Positions 35,526 to 44,631 of a stretch of DNA of 64,000 bases are shown here, in pieces. Location of the stretch: contig NZ_SPQQ01000001.1 of assembly GCF_004766045.1 (NCBI RefSeq), forward strand, positions 682,001 to 746,000. Reading direction: 5' to 3'. A program made the translations under genes and the position numbers. Under the pieces are notes generated by a model. The model was given only the letters and a program-made list of their open reading frames with translations, did no database searches and had not been told where the DNA came from. The DNA is from Desulfosporosinus fructosivorans (GTDB lineage Bacteria; Bacillota; Desulfitobacteriia; Desulfitobacteriales; Desulfitobacteriaceae). Numbering within the stretch: position 1 is the first letter of the stretch; every line of letters begins with the position of its first letter.

Positions 35526-35873
35526 ATGGATAGAGAAAAGATGCTTTCTTATATTTTAGATTCTTACCCTTATCCGATTGTATTTGTTGATTGTGAACAC
35601 ATTATAAGATACATGAACAAAAGGGCAGAATACCATTATTACCAAGAGCGAGGTTATCGTGAGTTGATTGGCAAGTCGTTGTTTGATTGTCATCAGAATC
35701 CGAAATCAGAAGAAATGATAAAATCATGTGTTGAAAAACTTAAAAAACATGCAAATGAAGTGTTTTTGATGGTTAATGGACGAAATGAAAGAATTTACAT
35801 TGTTCCGGTCAGAGATGATCTTGGAGATTTGATAGGTTATTTTGAGAGGTTTGAGATGAATTTGCAAAAGTAA
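35526..35873 (+). CDS. Single PAS domain protein
   Basis: A 115-residue protein made almost entirely of one PAS fold (SYPYPIVFVDCEHIIRYMNKR, GKSLFDCHQNPKSEEMI, IYIVPVRDDLGDLIGYFERF). No output domain is attached. It may be a small sensor or adaptor; a heme or flavin ligand cannot be told. ATG at 35526 follows GAAGGAGGG. Just outside the inverted-repeat cassette. Confidence 0.78.
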   Translation: MDREKMLSYILDSYPYPIVFVDCEHIIRYMNKRAEYHYYQERGYRELIGKSLFDCHQNPKSEEMIKSCVEKLKKHANEVFLMVNGRNERIYIVPVRDDLGDLIGYFERFEMNLQK

Positions 35874-35876
35874 TTG

Positions 35877-35918
35877 AACTCATTCATCATTACAATAGAT
35901 GAATGGTCGAGTGTTTTT
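35877..35918 (+). terminator. Probable terminator after the PAS gene
   Basis: ACTCATTCATC pairs with GATGAATGGTCGAGT (one bulge) and TGTTTTT follows. It would separate the insertion from murD, so murD may need its own promoter. Confidence 0.55.
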
Positions 35919-36055
35919 GTAGCCAATGGGTAACGAGAAGGAACCATCACTAAGTAGGCAAAGATGCCCGTATGGCAAGGGGCTCGCATATGCATAGCTC
36001 GGAATGCAAGTTAGAGATCCGTCCCTATACTTGCAGAAGAACGGAGGATTTTAGT

Positions 36056-37426
36056 GTGAATTGGATGAATAAACGAGTCTTGGTTATTGGTGCAGGCTTG
36101 AGTGGTCAAGCGGCCGTGCAGAAGCTGCAGCGTTTAGGTGCGGAGGTTTTCTTGACAGATAGTAAGACGCTGGAGCAGCTCGCTGGTGTTGAGGAATTAG
36201 GACTTGATCAGGCACATTTGCTTCTTGGCAGTGTACCTGAATTAATAGGGATTAAGCCGGTACTTTTGGTATTATCCCCAGGGGTATCTCCTAAACTTTC
36301 CTTGGTACAGGAGGCTATTTCTCAAAATGTTACTGTGTGGAGTGAAGTTGAGCTTGCTATGGTTGATTGTCCTGGTCTATGTGTTGGGATAACTGGTACC
36401 AATGGGAAAACAACGACAACTACTTTGATCGGCGAATTAGCGAAGAGAACGGGTCGGCCTACGGTTGTCGCTGGAAATATTGGGGTGGCTTTAAGCGGGC
36501 AAGTGAAGGGCTTGGGAGAAGATAGTATAGTTGTGGCTGAACTTTCGAGCTTTCAACTAGAGTTTATTGATAAACTGCGTGTCCACGTGGCTATTTTACT
36601 GAATATCACCCCAGATCATTTGGACAGGCACGGTACGTTAGAAGAGTATCTTAGGGTCAAAGCACGAGTTTTTGAGAACCAAACAGCTACAGATTTGGCA
36701 ATTTTGAATTGGGATGATCCATTAGTTCGGGATTTGGGACCGAAGTTGAAAAGTCGGGTCTTGTATTTTAGTCCAACCTCTTTTTTGCAGGACGGAATTA
36801 GTCTGTGGCACGATGAGATCGTATATTCGGAAAAAGAAAAGAGGACTATGATTCCCATTATTCCGCGCAAGGATCTCCATCTTCGGGGTGCTCATAATTT
36901 GGAAAATGTTATGGCAGCAGCAGCGACAGCGAGAGCGTTTGGCCTTTCTTGGACTGAGATTGCTGAAGGACTCTCTGAGTTCAAAGGGGTGGAGCATCGA
37001 GAAGAAATTGTAGGGAGTTTTGAGGGGATTCTTTTTGTCAATGATTCTAAAGGGACTAACACAGATGCAGCAACTAAGGCTCTGTTGGCGTTTGAGGAAC
37101 CTTTAGTTCTGATTGCGGGGGGGAAAAACAAAGGACTTGATTTTCATGATTTCATGAAGGTTGTTCGAGTAAAGGTTAAAAGTCTAATTTTATTGGGCTT
37201 AGCGGCTGATGAGATGGAAAAGGCGGCTCGAGATGAAGGGGTACAGACGATTATTAGGGCTACCACATTTGAGGATGGGGTAGAGAAGGCGATAGGTGAG
37301 GCCATACCTGGGGATGTGGTTTTATTATCCCCTGCTTGTACAAGTTGGGATATGTTTAAGAGTTATGAAGAAAGAGGGGAATTGTTTAAGGAGTTAGTGC
37401 GTAGGCATTATAGTAAACCCATTTAA
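36056..37426 (+). CDS. murD: UDP-MurNAc-L-alanine--D-glutamate ligase
   Basis: A 456-residue MurD, adding D-Glu. P-loop GITGTNGKTTTTTLI, HLDRHGTLEEYLRVKARVF and VNDSKGTNTDAATKAL are present. GTG at 36056 with GGAGG 8 nt upstream gives the family N terminus (NKRVLVIGAGLSGQAAVQ); in-frame starts upstream add unrelated residues. It follows the insertion directly. Confidence 0.93.
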   Translation: MNWMNKRVLVIGAGLSGQAAVQKLQRLGAEVFLTDSKTLEQLAGVEELGLDQAHLLLGSVPELIGIKPVLLVLSPGVSPKLSLVQEAISQNVTVWSEVELAMVDCPGLCVGITGTNGKTTTTTLIGELAKRTGRPTVVAGNIGVALSGQVKGLGEDSIVVAELSSFQLEFIDKLRVHVAILLNITPDHLDRHGTLEEYLRVKARVFENQTATDLAILNWDDPLVRDLGPKLKSRVLYFSPTSFLQDGISLWHDEIVYSEKEKRTMIPIIPRKDLHLRGAHNLENVMAAAATARAFGLSWTEIAEGLSEFKGVEHREEIVGSFEGILFVNDSKGTNTDAATKALLAFEEPLVLIAGGKNKGLDFHDFMKVVRVKVKSLILLGLAADEMEKAARDEGVQTIIRATTFEDGVEKAIGEAIPGDVVLLSPACTSWDMFKSYEERGELFKELVRRHYSKPI

Positions 37427-37446
37427 GATTAAAGGGGGAACTATAT

Positions 37447-38544
37447 ATGCACATGCGAAGGCATCGACCGGATATGGTCTTGCTTGGAGCGATTCTGGCT
37501 CTGTTAGGGATAGGCTTTATTATGGTGTACAGCTCAAGTGCAGTCAGAGGGTACATACAATTTGATGATCCCTATCACTTTCTCAAGATGGAGGTCATAT
37601 GGGCTCTAATGGGGCTCAGTGCAATGGTCATAGGCATGTGGGTGGATCTGAAAATGTTGCGCAGATTTGCTAAGCCAGCCCTCATTATAGCGATTGCCTT
37701 ACTAATTGCAGTGAAAATACCAGGAATTGGGCGCAGGGTTAATGGAGCGGATCGTTGGATTGGGCTGGGCCCGTTGTCGATTCAGCCTTCTGAGGTTATT
37801 AAACTTTCTATGGTGTTGGTAATGGCTCATGTATTAGCACTTGACCCACATAAGATTCAATCGTTTCGCAAAGGGGTTTTGCCTATTCTTGGGTTGCTTG
37901 GGGTGATAGCAGGGCTTATTATGCTGCAACCTGATCTGGGAACGACCTTGGTTATAGCGGCTACGACATTTTTTATGTTAATAGCAGCTGGCGCGCGGGT
38001 AAGCCATATTGTTTCATTAGCGGGGATGGGGCTTGGGTTAGTGGTTGCAGCGATTGCAGCTGCCCCATATAGAATGCGGCGTATCTTTGCTTTTTTGGAT
38101 CCTTGGGCCGATCCTTTAGGAAAAGGGTATCAGACGATTCAAGCACTTTTGGCGTTAGGTCCAGGTGGACTGTTTGGTTTGGGCTTAGGGCAAAGTCGAC
38201 AGAAGTTTCTTTATTTGCCGGAGAATCATACTGATTTCATCTTTGCTATGATTGGGGAGGAACTGGGTTTTATCGGTGCTTCCTTGGTAATTTTGCTCTT
38301 CTTCTTCTTCGCTTGGCGAGGATTTAGGGTGGCAATGAGGGCCCCGGATGAATTTACGGGTTTTCTCGCGGTTGGATTAACGGCTATGGTATCCATACAG
38401 GCGATGATTAATATGGGCGTAGTTAGCGGGGTATTGCCGGTCACCGGGATTACCTTACCATTTATAAGTTATGGGGGTACATCGCTTGTCTTTACTATGC
38501 TAGGGGTTGGTGTTCTGTTGAATATTTCCAGGGAAGTCAGGTAG
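37447..38544 (+). CDS. ftsW: SEDS peptidoglycan polymerase FtsW/SpoVE-type
   Basis: A 365-residue membrane glycosyltransferase with about ten helices. SEDS motifs are present: PDLGT, GPGGLFGLGLGQSRQKF, LPENHTDFIFAMIGEELG and PFISYGGTS. It polymerises lipid II with the class B PBP encoded upstream. Confidence 0.93.
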   Translation: MHMRRHRPDMVLLGAILALLGIGFIMVYSSSAVRGYIQFDDPYHFLKMEVIWALMGLSAMVIGMWVDLKMLRRFAKPALIIAIALLIAVKIPGIGRRVNGADRWIGLGPLSIQPSEVIKLSMVLVMAHVLALDPHKIQSFRKGVLPILGLLGVIAGLIMLQPDLGTTLVIAATTFFMLIAAGARVSHIVSLAGMGLGLVVAAIAAAPYRMRRIFAFLDPWADPLGKGYQTIQALLALGPGGLFGLGLGQSRQKFLYLPENHTDFIFAMIGEELGFIGASLVILLFFFFAWRGFRVAMRAPDEFTGFLAVGLTAMVSIQAMINMGVVSGVLPVTGITLPFISYGGTSLVFTMLGVGVLLNISREVR

Positions 38545-38565
38545 TGTAGGAAAGGGGTAACCAAG

Positions 38566-39675
38566 GTGCGTGTAATCTTGACTGGTGGTGGAACAGGTGG
38601 GCATATTTATCCAGCGTTAGCTATTGCCAAAGGTTTGTTGGCGCGTGATCCTGAAACCAAAATTCTCTATGTGGGAATAAAGGATGGAATGGAGGCGCGC
38701 TTGGTGCCGGAGGCGGGCATAAAGTTTGCGGGGATCTCAGGAAAGGGACTTCCACGTAGATTAAGTCTGGATACGATAAAGGTTATCGGTACAAGTTTCA
38801 AGGCCCTCTGGGAGACGAAGAAAATATTGCATCAGTTTCATCCCGATCTGGTGATAGGAACAGGGGGATATGTGTCAGGCCCTGTTGTTTTGACGGCTGC
38901 CCTTTTTAATATTCCAACGTTGCTTCATGAACAAAATGCTTTGCCTGGAATTACCAATCGAGTTTTGGCCCGGGTAGTACGCCGTGTCATGGTAACTTTC
39001 CCAGAGAGTATGGAACGTTTTGGTGTTAAGAAGAAGCTAGATCTTGTTGGACTACCGGTCCGCCCCGAAATTGGACATGTGTCTCGAGAGGCAGGGGCAG
39101 CAAAATTTAAGTTGCGACCGGATCGATTAACTTTGCTGGTGACAGGCGGGAGCAGAGGTGCTCGAATGTTAAATCAGGCTATGATCGAGGTCTTGTCGCA
39201 GCTTGCCCAACACTCGGATATTCAGGTGATCTGGGCAACCGGAAAAACGACGTATACGGAAACTGTTGAGGGGTTAAAGAAACGGGGGATTTTCTGGGAT
39301 CGTCCTCAGTGGCGCGTCCTAGAGTATTTGAAAGATATGCCCGAGGCTCTCGCCTGTACAGACATTTTTGTGGGACGGGCAGGGGCAACTTCTCTGGCTG
39401 AGTTGATGGTTGCGGGTATTCCCAGTCTGTTAATTCCCTACCCTTTTGCAGCTGAAAATCATCAAGAATATAATGCCCAGGCACTAGCACAGGTGGGCGC
39501 TTCTAAAATTATTCTAGACTCTGAATTAGACGGTCAACGATTGTGGAAAGAATTGGAGGGGCTGATTACTCAACCTTCGCTCCTTACTGAAATGGGTGCT
39601 GCGGCTAAGACACTGGCTCAGCCACACGCTTTGGATAAGATCGTGGACCTTTGTAAGTCCACTGCTTGGCACTAG
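38566..39675 (+). CDS. murG: UDP-GlcNAc transferase MurG
   Basis: A 369-residue GT28 enzyme that turns lipid I into lipid II. GGGTGGHIYPALAIAKGL, GTGGYVSGPVVL, HEQNALPGITNRVL, GGSRGARMLNQ and GRAGATSLAEL are all in place. GTG at 38566. Confidence 0.95.
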   Translation: MRVILTGGGTGGHIYPALAIAKGLLARDPETKILYVGIKDGMEARLVPEAGIKFAGISGKGLPRRLSLDTIKVIGTSFKALWETKKILHQFHPDLVIGTGGYVSGPVVLTAALFNIPTLLHEQNALPGITNRVLARVVRRVMVTFPESMERFGVKKKLDLVGLPVRPEIGHVSREAGAAKFKLRPDRLTLLVTGGSRGARMLNQAMIEVLSQLAQHSDIQVIWATGKTTYTETVEGLKKRGIFWDRPQWRVLEYLKDMPEALACTDIFVGRAGATSLAELMVAGIPSLLIPYPFAAENHQEYNAQALAQVGASKIILDSELDGQRLWKELEGLITQPSLLTEMGAAAKTLAQPHALDKIVDLCKSTAWH

Positions 39676-39822
39676 CTCGTGGTTTGTGGTTCGATATTCG
39701 TGGTTCGAACGGAGAACAACGGATTTGAAGATTAAGTTTGTGGTTCGAACCACAAATATAATATTCAACCACATGTATGCCGTTCTAACCACGAACCAAG
39801 AATATCTAACCACGATTACGTT
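39675..39822. repeat. Imperfect ~150-bp palindrome of GTGGTTCG repeats
   Basis: The left half (GTGGTTTGTGGTTCGATATT, then CGTGGTTCGAACGG) is answered on the other strand by GTGGTTAGATATTC, CGTGGTTAGAACGG; both meet at GTGGTTCGAACCAC (39752-39765). Spurious frames arise on both strands. Relatives lie at 15046-15160, 42936-42983 and 52255-52432. Confidence 0.75.
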
Positions 39823-39882
39823 CACACCTTTTTACTCCAATGCATAGCATATGGCAGTATACAAACGAAAGGAGTGAGCGTG

Positions 39883-40725
39883 GTGTGGCCAAAGAGAAAG
39901 ATACAATTGGTTGCCTCTTCTGCGGCTCCAGGAATTAACGGAGTTAGGGCCGTGTTGAAGGGGATGAAGCTTGAATTTTTCGAGGCGGAGGATTTAAGCG
40001 GAGGGATCATAGAAAATTGGTGGGAGAAGCCATTTGATCAAAAGGCTGCGACCGAGGGGGCAGGGCCTGTGACGGACATCTTATTCTGGTCTGAGGGGCG
40101 AGAAAATGCCTTCTCAGAAGGCTTGAACCAGCAATCGATTGAATCATTCATACATAATATTTTAGAGGATTATGAAATTTTAAGAGTTTCTGAACCGACG
40201 ATTTTAATAGAAGGGCGACCCTTGTTAGGGCATGTTTTGCATGAGGCTGGATTTGAACCAACTATACTCTGGCCGACGACAGACGGGGATTGGCAATGCG
40301 AAAGAAAACAAGGCAACCATTGGGTCATACCTGAGTCGTGGATGGTGGGCTCTTACGAAGCGCGCCGAGCCACGAACTTAGTTCCTTCCCCGAATGTCGG
40401 AGCCGAAGAAAAAGTGACTTGGGAAGTCCGCGCAGATAGGATCGATTTTTATCAAGGGCAAGATGGTCTGAAATTCGTTGGCCAAGTTCCAAGGTGGCCT
40501 GAACTAATGGAAGAGCATGTAGCTGCTGAAACAATCGCAAGGTGCATTGAATTAGGAGTTTCTTGGCTGGATATTCGGTTGGCTCTTAGTTCTTTTTGGC
40601 AGAATATAATAATGACGGATAACTTGAGGTGGAACATTAATGATATTGGATGGAATGGCTGGACGGGTGGAGAAGAATTACCCTCTGCACCAATTGACCA
40701 CGTGGAAGATTGGTGGGCCCGCTGA
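39883..40725 (+). CDS. MurC-like protein lacking the ATP P-loop and ligase domain
   Basis: A 280-residue protein in the usual murC position. The N terminus (SSAAPGINGVRAVLKGMKL) parallels the MurC first domain. PTILIEGRPLLGHVLHEAGF parallels the MurC P-loop helix but the GTHGKT loop is missing, and EEHVAAETIARCIELGVSWL parallels the motif before the third domain, which is absent. It cannot be an active ligase if this reading is right. GTG at 39883 has AAAGGAG 8 nt upstream. The 3' end overlaps murB out of frame, as if the original end was deleted. Confidence 0.55.
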   Translation: MWPKRKIQLVASSAAPGINGVRAVLKGMKLEFFEAEDLSGGIIENWWEKPFDQKAATEGAGPVTDILFWSEGRENAFSEGLNQQSIESFIHNILEDYEILRVSEPTILIEGRPLLGHVLHEAGFEPTILWPTTDGDWQCERKQGNHWVIPESWMVGSYEARRATNLVPSPNVGAEEKVTWEVRADRIDFYQGQDGLKFVGQVPRWPELMEEHVAAETIARCIELGVSWLDIRLALSSFWQNIIMTDNLRWNINDIGWNGWTGGEELPSAPIDHVEDWWAR

Positions 40726-41575
40726 GGCTGTGTATTGGCCCCAAACAAAGGAGGACCTGGCGACGGTGTGGCAACGTGCTCAGAAGGCAGATGTCCCTGT
40801 TTGGTTAATCGGGCAGGGTTCAAATCTACTGGTTCCGGATTCAGGGCTTCCTGGGGTTACATTGGTGACCACATCACTGCGAGCGATAGAGTGGGGTAAT
40901 TACACAGTTCAGGTTGAAGCGGGGTACCCGTTAGCCCGTTTAGCCCAAGAAGCGGGGGAACGTGGCTTTAGCGGCTTAGCCTTTGCTCGGGGAATTCCCG
41001 GATCTGTTGGCGGCGCAGTTATGATGAATGCTGGTGCTCATGGAGGAGCAATGGCTCCTCACATAGCTGCTGTTACTGCACTTTGGCCGGATGGTACGGT
41101 TAAGAAGGTAGGAAAAGCTGAACTCGAATTTGCTTATCGGTCCTGTTCCTTGCGCGGCCACGCGTGGGTACTGGAGGTTGAACTTATGTTTGCTCCAGGG
41201 GATCGTGAAACGATTTTGCAGGAGATGAAAGAAAACTTAACGAAGAGAGCTCTCAATCAACCTCTTGAGAAGCCAAGTGCGGGAAGTGTTTTTCAAAATC
41301 CTCCGGGTGATTCGGCCGGGCGACTAATTGAAGCCGCTGGTTGGAAAGGGAGAGGCGTGGGAGGAGCTCAGGTTTCTACTAAACACTCGAACTTTATTGT
41401 GAATACGGGTAATGCCAAGGCTATCGATGTTCTCACTTTGATCGAGAAGATCCAGAAAAGTGTAGAGTTGGAATTTGGAGTTATCTTGCAAACGGAAGTA
41501 GCTTACTTAAACGATACACAATACACGAGGAGCGATGCACGAATTAAAGGCGAACAAAGTTTGGAGAACAACTAA
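40640..41575 (+). CDS. murB: UDP-N-acetylenolpyruvoylglucosamine reductase
   Basis: A 311-residue FAD enzyme reducing enolpyruvyl-UDP-GlcNAc to UDP-MurNAc. Visible are TTWKIGGPAE, GQGSNLLVPD, the catalytic Ser in PSAGSVFQNP and the C-terminal Glu in LQTEVAYLN. The exact start is unclear (ATG at 40640 or 40655, or GTG at 40667), and any of them overlaps the MurC-like gene. Confidence 0.92.
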   Translation: MILDGMAGRVEKNYPLHQLTTWKIGGPAEAVYWPQTKEDLATVWQRAQKADVPVWLIGQGSNLLVPDSGLPGVTLVTTSLRAIEWGNYTVQVEAGYPLARLAQEAGERGFSGLAFARGIPGSVGGAVMMNAGAHGGAMAPHIAAVTALWPDGTVKKVGKAELEFAYRSCSLRGHAWVLEVELMFAPGDRETILQEMKENLTKRALNQPLEKPSAGSVFQNPPGDSAGRLIEAAGWKGRGVGGAQVSTKHSNFIVNTGNAKAIDVLTLIEKIQKSVELEFGVILQTEVAYLNDTQYTRSDARIKGEQSLENN

Positions 41576-41669
41576 TACCAAAAAGCTTAATTTGTACGAT
41601 TCGCGGAATTGAATTTACAAATCAACAAGCCTCGAAACAGATCTACACAGACGAAAAGGGGGTAATATC

Positions 41670-42935
41670 ATGGCGATGGATCGCTATGTCATCACTGGGA
41701 AACAGCGATTAGAAGGGAAAATCCGGGTGAGCGGGGCGAAGAACTCTTCCCTTCCTCTATTAGCTGCAACCATACTAGCTGAAGGGACATCCACCTTGTT
41801 AGAAATCCCGGAGTTAGCTGATATTAGGCATATGATCGAAGTACTTGAGCACCTGGGATGTGGGGTTGTGCGCCAAAATAAGGCGATGTATATCAATGCG
41901 GGTGGGTTAGAGTCCTGTGAGGTTGATGAAGGGCTTATGCGGCAAATGCGCGCTTCTAATCTCATTTTAGGCCCGTTATTAGCCCGGTACGGACGGGTGA
42001 AGATATCTAGACCGGGAGGGTGCGCTATTGGTTCGCGTCCAATGGATCAACATATTAAGGGGCTTCAACAGCTAGGAGTCAAGGTTAAAGAAAAACATGG
42101 CTTCATTGAAGCATGGACAGATCAGTTACTAGGTGCCGATGTGTACTTGGATGTCCCAAGTGTTGGGGCTACTGAAAATATTATGATGGCAGCTGTCTTA
42201 GCTAAAGGGATCACAGTGATTCGCAATGCGGCCCGCGAACCTGAAATTGTGGATTTACAAAATCTCTTGAACAAGATGGGAGCAAAAGTACGTGGCGCAG
42301 GTATGGATGTTCTTAGGATTGACGGGGTAGAAAAGCTCCAGCCCGCTGAACATACAGTCATACCCGATCGAATAGAAGCCGGCACGCATATGATTGCTGC
42401 GGTTATGACTAAAGGGGATGTACTGATTGAGAATGTTGTACCTGAACACTTGGAACCTGTTATTGCTAAAATACGTCAGGCTGGAGCAAGCGTAACCCTT
42501 TTAGATGATTCGATTCGTGTTCAGCATCGGGGGAAAATTAGGGGCGTGGACCTTAAGACAATGCCATACCCGGGATTTCCTACAGATATGCAACCGCAGT
42601 TTATGGCCATGCTCACGTGTGCGGAAGGAACGAGCATCATAACGGAAACAATCTTCGAAAACCGCTTCCAGCATGTAGATGAGTTACGTCGTATGGGAGC
42701 ACAAATAACGGTTGAGGGAAGAACATCTATTATTCGCGGGATTGAGACGCTTGAAGGGGCCTTTGTGGAGGCTACAGACCTTCGGGCAGGGGCCGCGCTC
42801 TTCCTTGCAGCCTTAGCTGCTGAGGAAGTAACTGTACTCGAAAAGGTGGACTTCATTGATCGAGGGTACGAAGATTTAGAAGAGAAATATCGTCAGTTAG
42901 GAGCAAAGTTGCTGAGAATTTATCAAGAAGGATAA
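41670..42935 (+). CDS. murA: UDP-N-acetylglucosamine 1-carboxyvinyltransferase
   Basis: A 421-residue MurA, the first committed peptidoglycan step and the fosfomycin target. Catalytic C118 lies in GGCAIGSRPMDQH, so the enzyme should be fosfomycin-sensitive. VSGAKNSSLPLLAA is also present. ATG at 41670 follows AAAAGGGGG. Confidence 0.95.
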   Translation: MAMDRYVITGKQRLEGKIRVSGAKNSSLPLLAATILAEGTSTLLEIPELADIRHMIEVLEHLGCGVVRQNKAMYINAGGLESCEVDEGLMRQMRASNLILGPLLARYGRVKISRPGGCAIGSRPMDQHIKGLQQLGVKVKEKHGFIEAWTDQLLGADVYLDVPSVGATENIMMAAVLAKGITVIRNAAREPEIVDLQNLLNKMGAKVRGAGMDVLRIDGVEKLQPAEHTVIPDRIEAGTHMIAAVMTKGDVLIENVVPEHLEPVIAKIRQAGASVTLLDDSIRVQHRGKIRGVDLKTMPYPGFPTDMQPQFMAMLTCAEGTSIITETIFENRFQHVDELRRMGAQITVEGRTSIIRGIETLEGAFVEATDLRAGAALFLAALAAEEVTVLEKVDFIDRGYEDLEEKYRQLGAKLLRIYQEG

Positions 42936-42983
42936 AATTCGTGGTTCGATGTCCGATATTTGATATTCGAACCACAAACCTTT
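42936..42983. repeat. Short palindromic GTGGTTCG repeat after murA
   Basis: TTCGTGGTTCG and CGAACCACAAA face each other around GATATTTGATATTC. Same family as 39675-39822. Confidence 0.6.
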
Positions 42984-43100
42984 TAGACTTAGGACTTGGA
43001 TTTTAACAGGAGTAATATAAGCTTATTTTCAATTTTTTTTATAAAAAACATGACAAAATAGGACTGTATTCGTTATACTGGGAAAAGGAGGAATTGAGAA

Positions 43101-43826
43101 ATGAAACCCAAGAAAATGAATACGTCCTACTTATATGTTGCAGTCTTGACGATATTGCTTGCTATGGGTTTGGCTCTTTTCTTTCGGTCTAGTACTTTTA
43201 CAGTACAAAAAATAATAGTACAAGGTCTTAACTTGAGTCCGGAAGGTGAAATCTTAAAACTAACCAGCGGGGTACAGGGGCAAAATCTATTTTTATTTGA
43301 TCAAGAGGCACTCAGTCATAAAATTACATTACATCCGCTTGTTCAAAGTGTTCAGTTTCAGCGGAAGCTTCCTCAGACGCTTGTCATTAAGGTTACTGAA
43401 CGGACTCCTGTTGCCTTGGTCGTTGTACCAAAAGGGGTCTTAGAGGTGGACGGGCAGGGGACTTTTTTACGCCGTTTAGAGAGTTGGCCTAAAAATGATC
43501 ATCCGGTGCTTACTGGAATTGATCTTAAGGATACAGTGGGACCGGGACAAAACTTAGCAAACCCATCCCTTATGGCCGCGCTCAACTTGCTGGGACAAGC
43601 CCCACCAGAGTTGCTTTCTCAGATTGGAGAACTGCACGTAGATCCTTCTCAGCAAATGACGATGTACTTACGAAGTGGGGTTGAAGTTCGACTGGGACAA
43701 GCTAACGACTGGAAACTAAAATTAAATGCGCTTTTTCAACTGGTCAGCGATAATGAGTATAAGTCATTTCAGCAAGGGGTAAGATATATTGATTTCACGG
43801 CGGCAAAACCTGTAATTGGTCGCTAG
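43101..43826 (+). CDS. ftsQ: Cell division protein FtsQ/DivIB
   Basis: A 241-residue bitopic protein: cytoplasmic start, membrane helix (about residues 9-27), then a POTRA domain (STFTVQKIIVQGLNLSPEGE) and beta domain (LPQTLVIKVTERTPVALV). It links FtsL and the divisome. A GGAGG site precedes ATG. Followed after 14 nt by sbp. Confidence 0.88.
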   Translation: MKPKKMNTSYLYVAVLTILLAMGLALFFRSSTFTVQKIIVQGLNLSPEGEILKLTSGVQGQNLFLFDQEALSHKITLHPLVQSVQFQRKLPQTLVIKVTERTPVALVVVPKGVLEVDGQGTFLRRLESWPKNDHPVLTGIDLKDTVGPGQNLANPSLMAALNLLGQAPPELLSQIGELHVDPSQQMTMYLRSGVEVRLGQANDWKLKLNALFQLVSDNEYKSFQQGVRYIDFTAAKPVIGR

Positions 43827-43840
43827 GTCAGGGAGGAAGA

Positions 43841-44176
43841 ATGAACATGTGGTTACCGTTATTAGGATTAGTATTAGGATTGGCTATTGGGTATGTAAGC
43901 CCGTTTTCTGTCCCAATCGAATATGCCAAATACTTATCCGTTGGAATATTAGCAGCACTAGATTCCGTCTTAGGTGGGATCCGCTCAGCGCAGGAAGAAC
44001 ATTTCGATAGCGCGGTGTTTTTGTCTGGCTTTTTTAGTAACATGCTTTTAGCAGCTTTTTTGGCGTACGTCGGTGATCGTATTGGAGTGGATCTCTATTT
44101 GGCTGCTGTTGTAGCATTTGGTGTGCGGTTATTCCAAAATCTAGGAAGCATTCGACGTCATCTGATAAAAAAGTAA
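43841..44176 (+). CDS. sbp: Small basic protein Sbp (DUF1290)
   Basis: A 111-residue membrane protein with three to four helices: LLGLVLGLAIGYVSPF, YLSVGILAALDSVLGG and SNMLLAAFLAYVGDR. Typical of the dcw cluster of Firmicutes and found next to ftsQ and ftsZ. Function in division is unclear. It ends with basic residues (SIRRHLIKK). Confidence 0.88.
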   Translation: MNMWLPLLGLVLGLAIGYVSPFSVPIEYAKYLSVGILAALDSVLGGIRSAQEEHFDSAVFLSGFFSNMLLAAFLAYVGDRIGVDLYLAAVVAFGVRLFQNLGSIRRHLIKK

Positions 44177-44631
44177 ATTAGGGTACGAGGGACCGCACCC
44201 ACTTGTAGAAGTGGGTGTCTCGTGAGTGGATAAAGGCATGAGTAAGGACACGAGGCATCGTGCCCGTAGTTTAAGCGCGTGCCGATTCATAAACTGTAAA
44301 AAAAGTTTTTATTTCAAAAAAAAGGGTTAAAGCATAAACATATCGAATTCGTTATGTTGTGTGCTTTAAAGTGTTGGAAGGATAATTTCTCACTTTAGTG
44401 GGCATGTGTCAACTCATTTTAGTGAATACAAGCGAGTGTTTGGACGGCGCAGTTGAATAATTTAGTTTAACGTGTACTTATCCAAAGCATAGAACCAGAT
44501 TGAACACGTTCAGCCAAAGCTGAACAGCGGACTTCGGTGGGGGACTCTACCCACCAGAAGCAGAACATGGAAAACCTACTTATAGAAGTGGGTGCCGCGA
44601 ACATGAATAAAGCGAGGGGGTTAAAGCTTAG
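44177..44631. other. 455-bp gap before ftsZ with paired hairpins
   Basis: CACCCACTTGTAGAAGTGGGTG (44196-44217) and a second AACCTACTTATAGAAGTGGGTG-type hairpin (44574-44594) bracket the gap. GGACACGAGGCATCGTGCCC (44246-44265) and CTTCGGTGGG...CCCACC (44533-44556) lie between. ftsA would be expected here in many bacteria; no ftsA or other gene is found. Confidence 0.5.

Noticed and set aside
39526-39847. Frames on both strands around the GTGGTTCG palindrome
   Set aside because: They are made of repeat words (translated as WFVVR or NHEYRTTNHE) and lack start signals.
43816-44010. Short plus-strand frame overlapping sbp
   Set aside because: Out of frame with the clear sbp gene and has no independent support.
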